From the NCBI GenBank assembly GCA_030531245.1, contig JAUNOA010000005.1, positions 1 through 60,881 on the forward strand: a stretch of 60,881 bases of DNA, written 5' to 3'. A program made the position numbers and the translations under genes. This stretch comes from Lachnospiraceae bacterium (GTDB taxonomy: Bacteria > Bacillota > Clostridia > Lachnospirales > Lachnospiraceae). The stretch's first letter is position 1. The number at the start of each line of letters is the position of its first letter. Shown piece by piece: positions 44,076 to 53,700 of the stretch. The notes beneath the pieces are model-generated. The model saw only the letters and a program-made list of their open reading frames with translations, searched no databases and was not told where the DNA came from.

Positions 44076-46901
44076 TTATTCATCAGATTCAAGTTCTATC
44101 TTCATTGTATTCTTACCAAGCTTAATTCCCTTATCACGGAAAAGTTCCAATGTGGCAAGCAGAACTTTACGACGTGTTGAACCGGTTTTCTCTTCACTGC
44201 AAGATGCCCACATACAGATAGTTATACCTGAAGAACTGAAAGAGTCGATATAGGAAAAGAAAGGTCCTGCAGTAATCTGCGGAATTCTTGTCTGGTACCA
44301 TTCAGACGATTCTGCAATAAGAGTATCAATTCTGTTTATATCTTCATCCGGCCCGACTTCAAGTTCAATCCATACCGAAGACATTTCATCTGACAGACGG
44401 TAAAACTGCTTAAGATCAGAATTATTTACGATAAGTTTCTTATTATGTTTTTTAATTACGGTGACTCTTGCACCTACTTCACTCACCTCTCCACGGAATC
44501 CATCAAATCTTACATAATCTCCGACTTTTATGTTGCCTTCAAAAATCAAGAATAATCCGGCAATAAGGTCTCCGCAGATATCCTTTGCAGCAATACCTAT
44601 TACCAGCCCTGCCAACCCTGCGCTTGCCAACAACGCAGTTGTATTGACTCCGAATTGATAGAGTGTATGCATAATGATAAAAAACAAGCCTAAAAATTTT
44701 AGAATACTGTTTATTATGGTGCTTATCGTGGTTCCTTTATCTCCTATACAATTAGCTACTAAACTGATTAATTTTGATAAAAGATAAACCACAATCACTG
44801 TAACGACTGCAATTATGACGCTGGCATTAATTGAAAACAGATTAATACCCTTATCCCATTTTCCTCCGAATATAAATCCAACTACAGTCTGATCTCCCGC
44901 AGTCTCCTTAAATATCATAAATACATAACTGACTATCAGGACTATAAATTCATATTTGAGCATATTACGGAAAAAGGAATCTGCAAATAATGTCTCTTTT
45001 CTTCCTGCAATATCTTGTTCCGGAATACAAATCTCATTCTGACATTTATCTGTTTCTTCGGCATCAAAAGAGCAGATACAACCCAAAAACAGAACGATCA
45101 TCATCAACACAAATCCTGACAGAAGTAAAATAAGATTTAACATGAGGTTGAAATCAAGCAGCGTACAGTCAATAGCACTGATTATTAAAAGGCTGTCATT
45201 CTTTCTTGTGTTAACATAAGATTTTGAACCATCAATTGTTGCAAGTCCGGAATAATTATTCTCCTCAATTTCTTCCGGTATCTTACTCTCGGTTTTTAAA
45301 ACATCTGTACTGTACGGGCGGATAATATATGTTGTAATATCGTCTTCAAATTTGATATAGAACATAGTGGCATTTCCAAAGTCTGTATCCCGGATAGCAG
45401 AATCTTTGGAATAATACTTAAGTATACGGGACAGATATTCATTTTCAAATTTGAGACAGATGGCTCCGGGAGCATCTTTACGTTTGACTGAAATAAGATA
45501 ACTACCTGCATTTTCATCGTAATTCACAAAACAGGAATCTTTATCTTCGTTAAGTACAATACGAACTGAATACATCGGATCTTCTTGATTTTGTGTCAGT
45601 TCATATCCATAATAGTCATCGGAGGAGGCTTCAAGAACACCGTTTTTGTCATATACGGATATTTCCTTTAATAAACATTCTCCGGCAATTTTATTCAGCT
45701 GTTCATGTGAATTTAACCCGGGATGAATACAAAGGAGATCCGACAGTTTGTCCGCAATTCCCAACAGATAATCTTCTACCAACCCTTCAAGTATAATCTT
45801 ATCCTCTTCGCATGCCTGAATATTTTCTGTAAGCATATCGAGATTTTGAGTAGAAAGAACATTTTGAACAGAATAAGTAGAAAACTTCAGGACATGAGTA
45901 TTAAAGAGCAATGTGATAATCAGCACCAGAACAACAAAACTCAGAACATATCGTATAATTGTTCCCTCAATATATTTTTTTGTATTGAATATCCGTATCC
46001 ATTTTGCATTTTTTTCTTCAAAATTATTCCAAAGTGCGAAGAAAAATATGAGTATAACAATAAAACTGCCAATCAGCATTACAGAAGGTGTTACTATTTC
46101 ATTAATTATTGCCTTTATAATTTCTTCATAACTGAAATACAGCCCCAATACATAACCATCCAACTCAGATGTCATGCAATAAACTGTTCCTGTGTTGAAT
46201 TCTGTAAATCCGTATTTGAAATCAGAATTCTTGCTTTTACAATTTTTATCACTGCCTATGGATGATGGTTTAAAATCCCGGGAAATATAATCACCGATAA
46301 GATTAGTATCATATGCATCAATTATAATTCCGTCTGAGGATGCTATAAAATACGGAAATCTTTCGGAAATTCCGGTTAATCTACTGTTGTTTCCGAGTTT
46401 TATGTTTTTTTCATAACAAATAATCAAACTCCCCTGTGGAATTTCTTTGCAATAATAATTCAACTCGTTTCCGGAACTATTTACAACAAGCTCCCGGTTA
46501 TTAAACAGCTGATTCAGTTGTTGCTGAGAAAGGTCAAGTGATCGTGCATTCTTTGATGAGAAAACTTTTCCGGCTGAATCAATTAAATAAAAACTATTGA
46601 CATCATTTTCAAGAAAATCCAATGAATCCTGAATATCTGCTTCTTCGTTAAATAGAATGTCAATAATGCATTCGTTTCCTTTCCTAATATCTTCAGATAT
46701 AACTGAATACATTTCCTGGATACTTATTTCACGCTGATACTTGTTCTCAAATGTTGACAATGTACTGCTCATACCTGAATGAATTAAAGACATGGTGTCT
46801 AATGCATTACTATAAGTCAATATTGCGATACATGCTAAAAGTATTAGTATCGAACAAACAATGACAAATATCTTTTTATGGGCATTTAAAGCTGTTTTCA
46901 T
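44076..46901 (-). CDS. MscS-family channel with two extracytoplasmic domains
   Basis: The C-terminal ~250 residues are MscS-like: the pore helix TALLASAGLAGLVIGIAAKD, the beta domain (VGDYVRFDGFRGEVSEVG) and the alpha/beta C-terminal domain. The N-terminal two-thirds is unusual. A first membrane helix (about 10-28) and a ~235-residue Cache-like extracytoplasmic domain are followed by a membrane hairpin (about 265-335). A second ~230-residue outside domain comes next, and then further helices before the pore. At 941 aa it is far longer than MscS (about 290). It follows the ABC pair by 24 bp with GGAGG, so it is probably co-transcribed. The likely role is ligand- or tension-gated release of solutes; the ligand is unknown. 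Confidence 0.85.
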   Translation of the reverse strand: MKTALNAHKKIFVIVCSILILLACIAILTYSNALDTMSLIHSGMSSTLSTFENKYQREISIQEMYSVISEDIRKGNECIIDILFNEEADIQDSLDFLENDVNSFYLIDSAGKVFSSKNARSLDLSQQQLNQLFNNRELVVNSSGNELNYYCKEIPQGSLIICYEKNIKLGNNSRLTGISERFPYFIASSDGIIIDAYDTNLIGDYISRDFKPSSIGSDKNCKSKNSDFKYGFTEFNTGTVYCMTSELDGYVLGLYFSYEEIIKAIINEIVTPSVMLIGSFIVILIFFFALWNNFEEKNAKWIRIFNTKKYIEGTIIRYVLSFVVLVLIITLLFNTHVLKFSTYSVQNVLSTQNLDMLTENIQACEEDKIILEGLVEDYLLGIADKLSDLLCIHPGLNSHEQLNKIAGECLLKEISVYDKNGVLEASSDDYYGYELTQNQEDPMYSVRIVLNEDKDSCFVNYDENAGSYLISVKRKDAPGAICLKFENEYLSRILKYYSKDSAIRDTDFGNATMFYIKFEDDITTYIIRPYSTDVLKTESKIPEEIEENNYSGLATIDGSKSYVNTRKNDSLLIISAIDCTLLDFNLMLNLILLLSGFVLMMIVLFLGCICSFDAEETDKCQNEICIPEQDIAGRKETLFADSFFRNMLKYEFIVLIVSYVFMIFKETAGDQTVVGFIFGGKWDKGINLFSINASVIIAVVTVIVVYLLSKLISLVANCIGDKGTTISTIINSILKFLGLFFIIMHTLYQFGVNTTALLASAGLAGLVIGIAAKDICGDLIAGLFLIFEGNIKVGDYVRFDGFRGEVSEVGARVTVIKKHNKKLIVNNSDLKQFYRLSDEMSSVWIELEVGPDEDINRIDTLIAESSEWYQTRIPQITAGPFFSYIDSFSSSGITICMWASCSEEKTGSTRRKVLLATLELFRDKGIKLGKNTMKIELESDE

Positions 46902-46924
46902 TATGGTCCTCCGCGTTCAAAAAA

Positions 46925-48820
46925 CTATGAAACGGCATTTCCCGTATAAAGCTGGTAGTATCTTCCTTTTTGTTCCAGAAGTTCTTCATGAGAACCTCTT
47001 TCGATGATGTGTCCTTTTTCCAGTACCATGATACAGTCAGCGTTCTGAACTGTAGAAAGTCTGTGCGCAATAACAAATGTGGTTCTGCCTTTCATAAGAC
47101 TGTCCATGCCTTTCTGAACAAGTTGCTCCGTTCTTGTGTCAATAGAAGAAGTAGCCTCATCCAGAATCAGTACCGGCGGATTTGAAACAGCTGCCCTGGC
47201 GATGGCAATCAGCTGTCTCTGACCCTGCGAAAGATTTGTACCGTCTCCTGTAATTACCGTATTATATCCATCGGGCATTCTTGTTATAAAGCTGTGAGCA
47301 TTTGCAAGTTTTGCAGCAGCTATACAGTCTTCATCCGACGCACCGAGCCATCCGTAACGGATATTATCAATTATAGTACCGGTAAACAGATGTGTATCCT
47401 GAAGTACTATTCCGAGAGAATTCCGTAAAGAAGCTTTTTTAATATTATTTATATTGATGCCGTCATAACGTATCTTCCCGTCCTGAATGTCATAGAATCT
47501 GTTAAGCAGATTTGTGATTGTAGTCTTGCCGGCACCCGTTGAACCTACAAAAGCAATCTTCTGGCCTTTATGGGCATACATATTTATATCATACAGTATC
47601 TGATGGTCCGGTCTGTATCCGAAGTCAACATTGTCAAATACTATGTCTCCTTCCAGTTTTACTATCCTGTCAGGAAGAATCCAGCCCCACTCCCCGGTAA
47701 ATGTGTCAGACACATGAAGCTTACCGTCCTCATCTTCTTTAACTGCCTTTAACAGAACAATACCATTATCGACCTCCGGCGTTTCATCCATAAGCTCATA
47801 TACTCGCTCCGCACCGGCGGCAGCCATGACTATTGAGTTTAGCTGCATCGACATCTGTGCAAACGGCCTGTTGAAGCTCTTGTTAAGTGTCATAAATGAT
47901 ACCAGAGTGCCTATCGTCATTCCGAAGTTGCCGTTCAGAGCAAATATGGCACCTATGACGGCCACGATCACGTAATTCAGGTTTCCGAGCTGAGCCGTTG
48001 CAGGCATAAGTATATTGGCAATTCCGTGAGCATTGTTCGATACTTTTCGCAGTTCTTCGTTATGCTCCTCCATCTCTGTAATCGTCTGATCTTCATGCGT
48101 AAATACTTTTATTACTTTCTGGCCGCTCATCATTTCTTCTATATATCCGTTTACGGCTCCGAGCTGTCTTTGCTGTGCTCCGAAATATCGTCCGGACAAA
48201 GTCGAAACCTTAACTGTTATCATAACAACAAATGAAACAAGAATCAGCGACACTATAGACAGCGGTACAGACAGAATGAACATACTGATCAAAGTGCTGA
48301 TCAGTGTTGCCAGGAGATTGACTATTTCCGGAAATGATCTGCCGATAAACTCTCTGAGAGTATCCGTATCATTGGTATATATCGACATGACATCACCGAA
48401 AGGATGTGTATCAAAGTATCTTATGGGCAATTTTTCCATTTTACTGAAAAGCTGCTGTCTGATGATACGCAGAGATCCCTGCCCTACTTTTACCATTATC
48501 AGATTATACGAAAAGGCAGCAACCGCGCCGACTGCATACAACAGTGCAACCTTGATTATGGCATGAAACAGAGGCTGATAATCAGGGCTTTGCTGTCCGA
48601 TAAGCGGTATAATATAAGTATCAATCAGAGTCTGAGTAAACAGAGTGCCTTTTACGGAAGCAATCGCAGCAACTATTATACCTGCAAGAACGATTATCAG
48701 ATGAATCCAGTAATGTTCCAATACAAGCTTAATAACCCTTAACATACTTCCTGATGTAAGACTCTTTATTATTTCTTTCGGAGAAGCTCCACGGCGCCCG
48801 CCTTTACCCGGTCCTGCCAT
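46925..48820 (-). CDS. ABC exporter half-transporter, catalytic subunit
   Basis: Six membrane helices (about 40-330) are followed by a nucleotide-binding domain with Walker A GSTGAGKTT, signature LSQGQ, Walker B LILDEATS with the catalytic Glu, and H-loop IAHRLS. It is a type IV exporter of the heterodimeric BmrCD/TM287-288 kind and pairs with the preceding gene. The start is the ATG at 48820 (MAGPGKGGRRG), one base after the stop of the partner gene; the track-style extension to 48871 would overlap that gene by 50 bp. The product is 631 aa with a basic glycine-rich N-terminus. The substrate (drug, lipid or peptide) is not readable. Confidence 0.9.
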   Translation of the reverse strand: MAGPGKGGRRGASPKEIIKSLTSGSMLRVIKLVLEHYWIHLIIVLAGIIVAAIASVKGTLFTQTLIDTYIIPLIGQQSPDYQPLFHAIIKVALLYAVGAVAAFSYNLIMVKVGQGSLRIIRQQLFSKMEKLPIRYFDTHPFGDVMSIYTNDTDTLREFIGRSFPEIVNLLATLISTLISMFILSVPLSIVSLILVSFVVMITVKVSTLSGRYFGAQQRQLGAVNGYIEEMMSGQKVIKVFTHEDQTITEMEEHNEELRKVSNNAHGIANILMPATAQLGNLNYVIVAVIGAIFALNGNFGMTIGTLVSFMTLNKSFNRPFAQMSMQLNSIVMAAAGAERVYELMDETPEVDNGIVLLKAVKEDEDGKLHVSDTFTGEWGWILPDRIVKLEGDIVFDNVDFGYRPDHQILYDINMYAHKGQKIAFVGSTGAGKTTITNLLNRFYDIQDGKIRYDGININNIKKASLRNSLGIVLQDTHLFTGTIIDNIRYGWLGASDEDCIAAAKLANAHSFITRMPDGYNTVITGDGTNLSQGQRQLIAIARAAVSNPPVLILDEATSSIDTRTEQLVQKGMDSLMKGRTTFVIAHRLSTVQNADCIMVLEKGHIIERGSHEELLEQKGRYYQLYTGNAVS

Positions 48821-48821
48821 A

Positions 48822-50567
48822 TTACACCCCCATTCTGTCGAAGTCGCGGACACCGTTCTGCTGGCCTTCAACTACTGCTTTATATATTTCATTTGATTCC
48901 AGAAGCTCGTCATGAGTTCCGAATCCGTTAATCTTACCATCATCCATGACTATAATACGGTCTGCATTTTTCACGGAAGAAATCCTCTGCGCAATAATGA
49001 TTTTTGTTGTGTCCGGTATATTTTCGGCAAAGGCTTTCTGAATACGAGCTTCTGTCGCTGTATCGACAGCACTTGTCGAATCATCAAGAATCAGTATTTT
49101 AGGTTTCTTAAGCAATGCTCTCGCAATACATAATCTCTGTTTCTGTCCTCCCGAAACATTATTGCCGCCTCTTTCTATTCTGGTCTCATACTTCTCCGGC
49201 AAGGTTTCGATAAAATCATCGATACAGGCAAGTCTGCACGCTTTTATACACTCTTCAAGACTTGCATCTGGATTTCCCCATCTCAGGTTATCAAGTATAG
49301 TACCTGTAAACAGTACATTATTCTGAAGAACCATACTCACGGCGTCACGCAGTGTTTTCACATCATACTGCCTTACATCTGTCCCTCCGACTTTGACACA
49401 TCCCTTTGTGGCATCATATAATCTCGGAATAAGGTTTACAAGTGATGATTTTGAAGATCCTGTGGTACCGATTATGCCGATGGTTTCACCGGAATTGATA
49501 TGCAGACTGATGTCATTTAAAACATATTCCGAAGAACCGGGTTTATATGCAAAATACACATTTTCAAAATCAACAGATCCGCTCTCAAGATTATACAGAG
49601 GATTTTCAGGATCCTTGATATCCGGTTCCTCATTAAACACCTGACAGATACGTTCAGCACTTGCCGATGATAAAGTAAGCATGACAAAAGCCATGGAAAG
49701 CATCATGAGACTTATAAGAATATTCATGACATATGTCAGCAGACTTGTGAGCTGACCGGTCGTTATTGCACCTCCGACAACCTCGTGTGCACCGAACCAC
49801 GACAAGGCCAGTATACAGCCATATACTGTCATCAGCATTATAGGGTTATTTATACATACTATAGTTTCGGCTTTACAGAACAATGTGTATAATCTGTCAA
49901 TTGCCTTTTGAAATTTATTTATTTCATAATCTTCACGGACAAAGGATTTAACAACCCTGATACCCCGGATATTTTCCTGAATTGAAGCATTAAGTTCGTC
50001 ATACTCTCCGAACACTTTCTTGAATGATTTCATTGCATTCAGTATTATCAGGAATAAAGCCAGTCCGAGAAATACTATCGCAACCACAAAAATCAATGAC
50101 AGCTTCGGGCTGATTATCATACACATTACTAAGGCAAATAACATATTCAGAGGAGAACGTACACACATTCTTATAAGCATCTGATATGCCATCTGCATGT
50201 TGGATGCGTCGGTTGTCAGACGCGTAATCAATCCGGCCGTCGAGAAATTATCAATATTCTTGAAAGAAAAGGTTTGAACTTTTCTGAACATTGCGGCTCT
50301 GAGATTTGCCACAAATCCGGTCGAAGCCCTGGAGGCAAGTCTTCCGGACGCGACGCCTGTAATAAAAGCAAGGATGCTTAATACAGCCATTATGATGCCA
50401 TAGCGGTATATCGCACCTAAATCACCCTTTTGAATACCTTCATCAATAATCTTGGCCATACATACAGGCAAAAAGATATCCAGGACTACTTCCGCAGCCG
50501 TAAGCAGAATTGTGATAATGGAAGTCTTCTTATACTTCCCGATATATTTACTTAAAGTCTTAATCAT
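48822..50567 (-). CDS. ABC exporter half-transporter, degenerate-site subunit
   Basis: Six membrane helices and an ATPase domain with Walker A GTTGSSKSS, signature VSGGQ, Walker B LILDDSTS (Asp in place of the catalytic Glu) and a Gln in the H-loop (IAQRISS). This is the non-catalytic partner of a heterodimeric exporter, as in TM287. The start is the ATG at 50567 (MIKTLSKYI), with GAGGTG about seven bases upstream; the GTG at 50576 overlaps that site. The product is 581 aa. It is the first gene of the ABC-ABC-MscS operon, with a palindrome-centred promoter. Confidence 0.9.
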   Translation of the reverse strand: MIKTLSKYIGKYKKTSIITILLTAAEVVLDIFLPVCMAKIIDEGIQKGDLGAIYRYGIIMAVLSILAFITGVASGRLASRASTGFVANLRAAMFRKVQTFSFKNIDNFSTAGLITRLTTDASNMQMAYQMLIRMCVRSPLNMLFALVMCMIISPKLSLIFVVAIVFLGLALFLIILNAMKSFKKVFGEYDELNASIQENIRGIRVVKSFVREDYEINKFQKAIDRLYTLFCKAETIVCINNPIMLMTVYGCILALSWFGAHEVVGGAITTGQLTSLLTYVMNILISLMMLSMAFVMLTLSSASAERICQVFNEEPDIKDPENPLYNLESGSVDFENVYFAYKPGSSEYVLNDISLHINSGETIGIIGTTGSSKSSLVNLIPRLYDATKGCVKVGGTDVRQYDVKTLRDAVSMVLQNNVLFTGTILDNLRWGNPDASLEECIKACRLACIDDFIETLPEKYETRIERGGNNVSGGQKQRLCIARALLKKPKILILDDSTSAVDTATEARIQKAFAENIPDTTKIIIAQRISSVKNADRIIVMDDGKINGFGTHDELLESNEIYKAVVEGQQNGVRDFDRMGV

Positions 50568-50572
50568 AAAAA

Positions 50573-50611
50573 GCACCTCAACTCATGTATTATAACATGA
50601 ATTTGAGGTGC
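50573..50611 (-). promoter_or_regulatory. palindromic operator/promoter of the ABC operon
   Basis: GCACCTCAACTCATGT (50573-50588) is repeated in reverse, with one extra base, as ACATGAATTTGAGGTGC (50595-50611). The six central bases are TATAAT on the minus strand, so the -10 box sits exactly at the dyad centre. The expected start lies just inside the right-hand arm as transcribed, so only part of the palindrome is in the mRNA. It looks like a repressor site rather than an RNA hairpin. Confidence 0.65.
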
Positions 50612-50644
50612 AGTAATATAAAAATACAAATAATGAGTTTTAAG

Positions 50645-50671
50645 AAAAAAACAGCAAAACCGGCCCTGTTT
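50645..50671 (-). terminator. probable terminator of the giant secreted-protein gene
   Basis: On the minus strand AAACAG and CTGTTT form a 6-bp stem with an 11-base G/C-rich loop and a run of seven T. It is 80 bp after the stop codon. The stem is short, so confidence is moderate. Confidence 0.45.
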
Positions 50672-50750
50672 CAGTTCGCGATGAAATAATAACCATCAGG
50701 AAGATTTGGAATATTCAGCTTTAGAATTTCGGCTTGTTTTATGCCCGGAT

Positions 50751-53700
50751 TTAATGCTTTATCCAGGCACCGTTTGCATCCACTTCATATCCGTCCGGTG
50801 TTTTCTCCGAAACGTACATGGAACCTAACGAACGTCCGGATCCTTTGTAGATCCATATGCCTTTCTCATCCTGTATCCAAGTATGATTACCGGAACCGGT
50901 GAATAAATAATACCATTTTCCCTTGTCTTCTATCCATCCTGTCCGCATACTGCCATCTTCAGGATCCAGATAATACCACTTTCCATCCTGTCTGTCCAGA
51001 TGCCATCCCTTAATCATTACTCCGAAGCTACTTCCGGGATTTTCATTAAGATAATACCATTTCTTTTCACTCTGGTCAAAGAACCATCCGCTGTCCAGGA
51101 TACCGTCGGCATTCATGTGGTAGTAATTATATCCGTTTGAGGCCGGAATATATCCCCAGCCTTTGAATGAAGAACCGTCATAGCAGATGAACCTCCAGTC
51201 CCCGTCTTCATTCTGCTTCCATTTTCCTGTCATATGTTTTGCGCTCTTCGGGCCGTTTCCCGGTCTGAATGAACTGCTATGTCCTGAAGTGCCACCTCCG
51301 GCGGCAGCGTCTTTAACCTCTATGTTAAAGACGCTTTCCGAGCCATAGGGATCAATAGAGACATGAAGCTTTGTTGTTCCTTTCTTTAAGCCGCGAAGTA
51401 TACCGTTTTCCACAACGGCAATGTCTGTATCTTCTATCATACATACTGCAGTACCGTTCCTGTAATAGCTGTCAGGACTGTATGATACATTAAGTTTCTG
51501 GGACTCACCGCATCTTATGGAAATGGTCTCACCATCCACAGCATTATTTACACGTATATTAAGAACTGTATCCAGATATGCACGTATACTGCAGTAATCT
51601 GAAAGCCTGTCACCGTTTTTATCGACAAGGACAGCAGTCATGTCCTGATAACCAGACTCGCACAGTCCGGCGTCTGCAGGTACTTTTACTTCGAAACGGC
51701 CGCTCTTATTGATAGCTATATCCGGAAGCGGAGCTGAGATATCAACATTCTTACCGCCGTTGGCATCATAAATCAATATATGATCCGTTTCTCCCAGAGA
51801 ACGGAAGGAATAGTTTGTAATTGTTCCGCTGATTATGAAATCATTGCCGTCCTGCCTTGATTCAATATCAGAAAGCCCGATATCTGAATTTTCGAAAACG
51901 CAATACAAATCATATGAAATGAATGCCTCATTGCCAGAACGGTTAATGAACATAAGTGAATCTTTTTCCTCATCAAGTTCAGCTTCTACTGTAAAGAATG
52001 TCGTACTTCCGGCCGGAAGGCGTTTCTCATATCTGTCGGTAAGCATGCCGGAATCAGGAGATGCTTCATTTCCGTTTACCATGCATAGGCCATAATCAAA
52101 CGACTCTGTAGCTTTCAGTCCGGTATTTCTTACACCAACCTTAAGGCGGAATCTGTCTCCTGGTTTTTCGGGATAAGTCTCTACTGTTACAGAATCCAGT
52201 TCAAGCTGCGGCATTGGCTCAAATAATGTGGAAACCAGTTCCTGTTCCGAAGCCTGATAAGCTTCACCGTTCTCGTTTGAATTGAATTTGAAACGGTTGC
52301 CTACCATCATTATTTTGTTATCGGCACAAGCAAATTCAGGCAGCTCATTCATTTTATTGCTGCGGCTCATACGAACACCGTCTGACCATGAAGTCCCGGA
52401 CATATCGCTTTCTTCTGCATTGTAATCGTCAAATACCAGACCGGAAACATAGATGTCCTGACTGAAATCTCCGTCTTCCTCTTTTGAATCCGAGGATTCC
52501 TGCCATGCAACATACATATCACACTTGCAGTCTGTGCATTCATCAGATGTCTCTGAAGTCATCGGATTTCCTGAGAATATCCTGTAATTATTGACGGTAA
52601 CTCCTTTTATTCCTTTTGAAGTCATGTTAGTACCGGCTGTCGACTGAAATCCGTTATATTTTCCATCAGAGCTATTCAGAAGAAGACCGGAAAGATTGAC
52701 GTACTTAAGGACTTTTCCGTCAGATAACCATACAAGATAAGCAGTGCTATCGCACTTTACAATCTGCGGGAGGCTGTCATTGACAGTATTATCTGTTATA
52801 CGGATCGGTTCTGAATATTCATGATTATCAAAATCATATGTCTGAACAAATATCTCGCGGTCTTTTTCGGTAGAAAGTACCTGATCTGTATCTACCGAGT
52901 AAGCCAGTACTCCCATATTCTTTTTGGTATTCAGGATTTCCTCTTTTAATTGTATGGCTTTTTCACTGTCGATGTCTCCTGCATCGTATATTTCTTTTCT
53001 TCTGGCTTCCAGTTCATCTGCGTCATAAACTATAATATCGGCATCTGACAGCACTGCATCACCTATTGCGGGATTGTTGATGCCCTCTGAAACTATAGGA
53101 GATTTTACAAATCTCTGTCCGTTTAATTCACGAATCAGCGGTGCAGGATCTGTTCCTTCTGCCAGTTCACCTGAATAATATCTGTCACGTACCCATTCGC
53201 CGTCTTCATAAAGCATATACATAAGCTCTGAGTTGTTCAGCTCCGGAGAAGCAGAAGTAATCAGAGTCTGTGCATTTTCAATTTCCGGGACCTCAGACTT
53301 GTAATACATAACTAAAATCTGTTCCTTGCCTCCTTCATTGCTGTAAAGCGCAAAAGGAGTAGTATCATAGTTCTGATCATCGGTCAGCTGCACTGTATCT
53401 GATATCTGAAGAGAATCCTTATCAAAATCAGCGGCATATATTTCCAGACTCTCAAGATAGTTTTTATATTCTGGGTTGCCTACCAGTTTCTGTTCTCTGG
53501 ATACCCATGTTATCAGAATCCTGTTGCCGGCATCACACAGCGACGGTGAGAAATCTGCCGTGCAGTCACCCTGAACTGTCAGCGGCTTTGTCCATGTATT
53601 GTCCTCAATATCATATACAGTGTACTTAAGCTCAGTTCGTTCATCATCGTTAAGATCCATGTTGTCATCCAGATATACCATAAGGATCTTCTCTTTTCCT

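Noticed and set aside
50673-50754. Short open frame after the giant gene (ending LPDGYYFIAN) that looked like a lost C-terminal piece
   Set aside because: The giant protein already ends in a complete wall-binding motif (YEVDANGAWIKH). The extra frame has no start or ribosome-binding site and is only about 30 codons.
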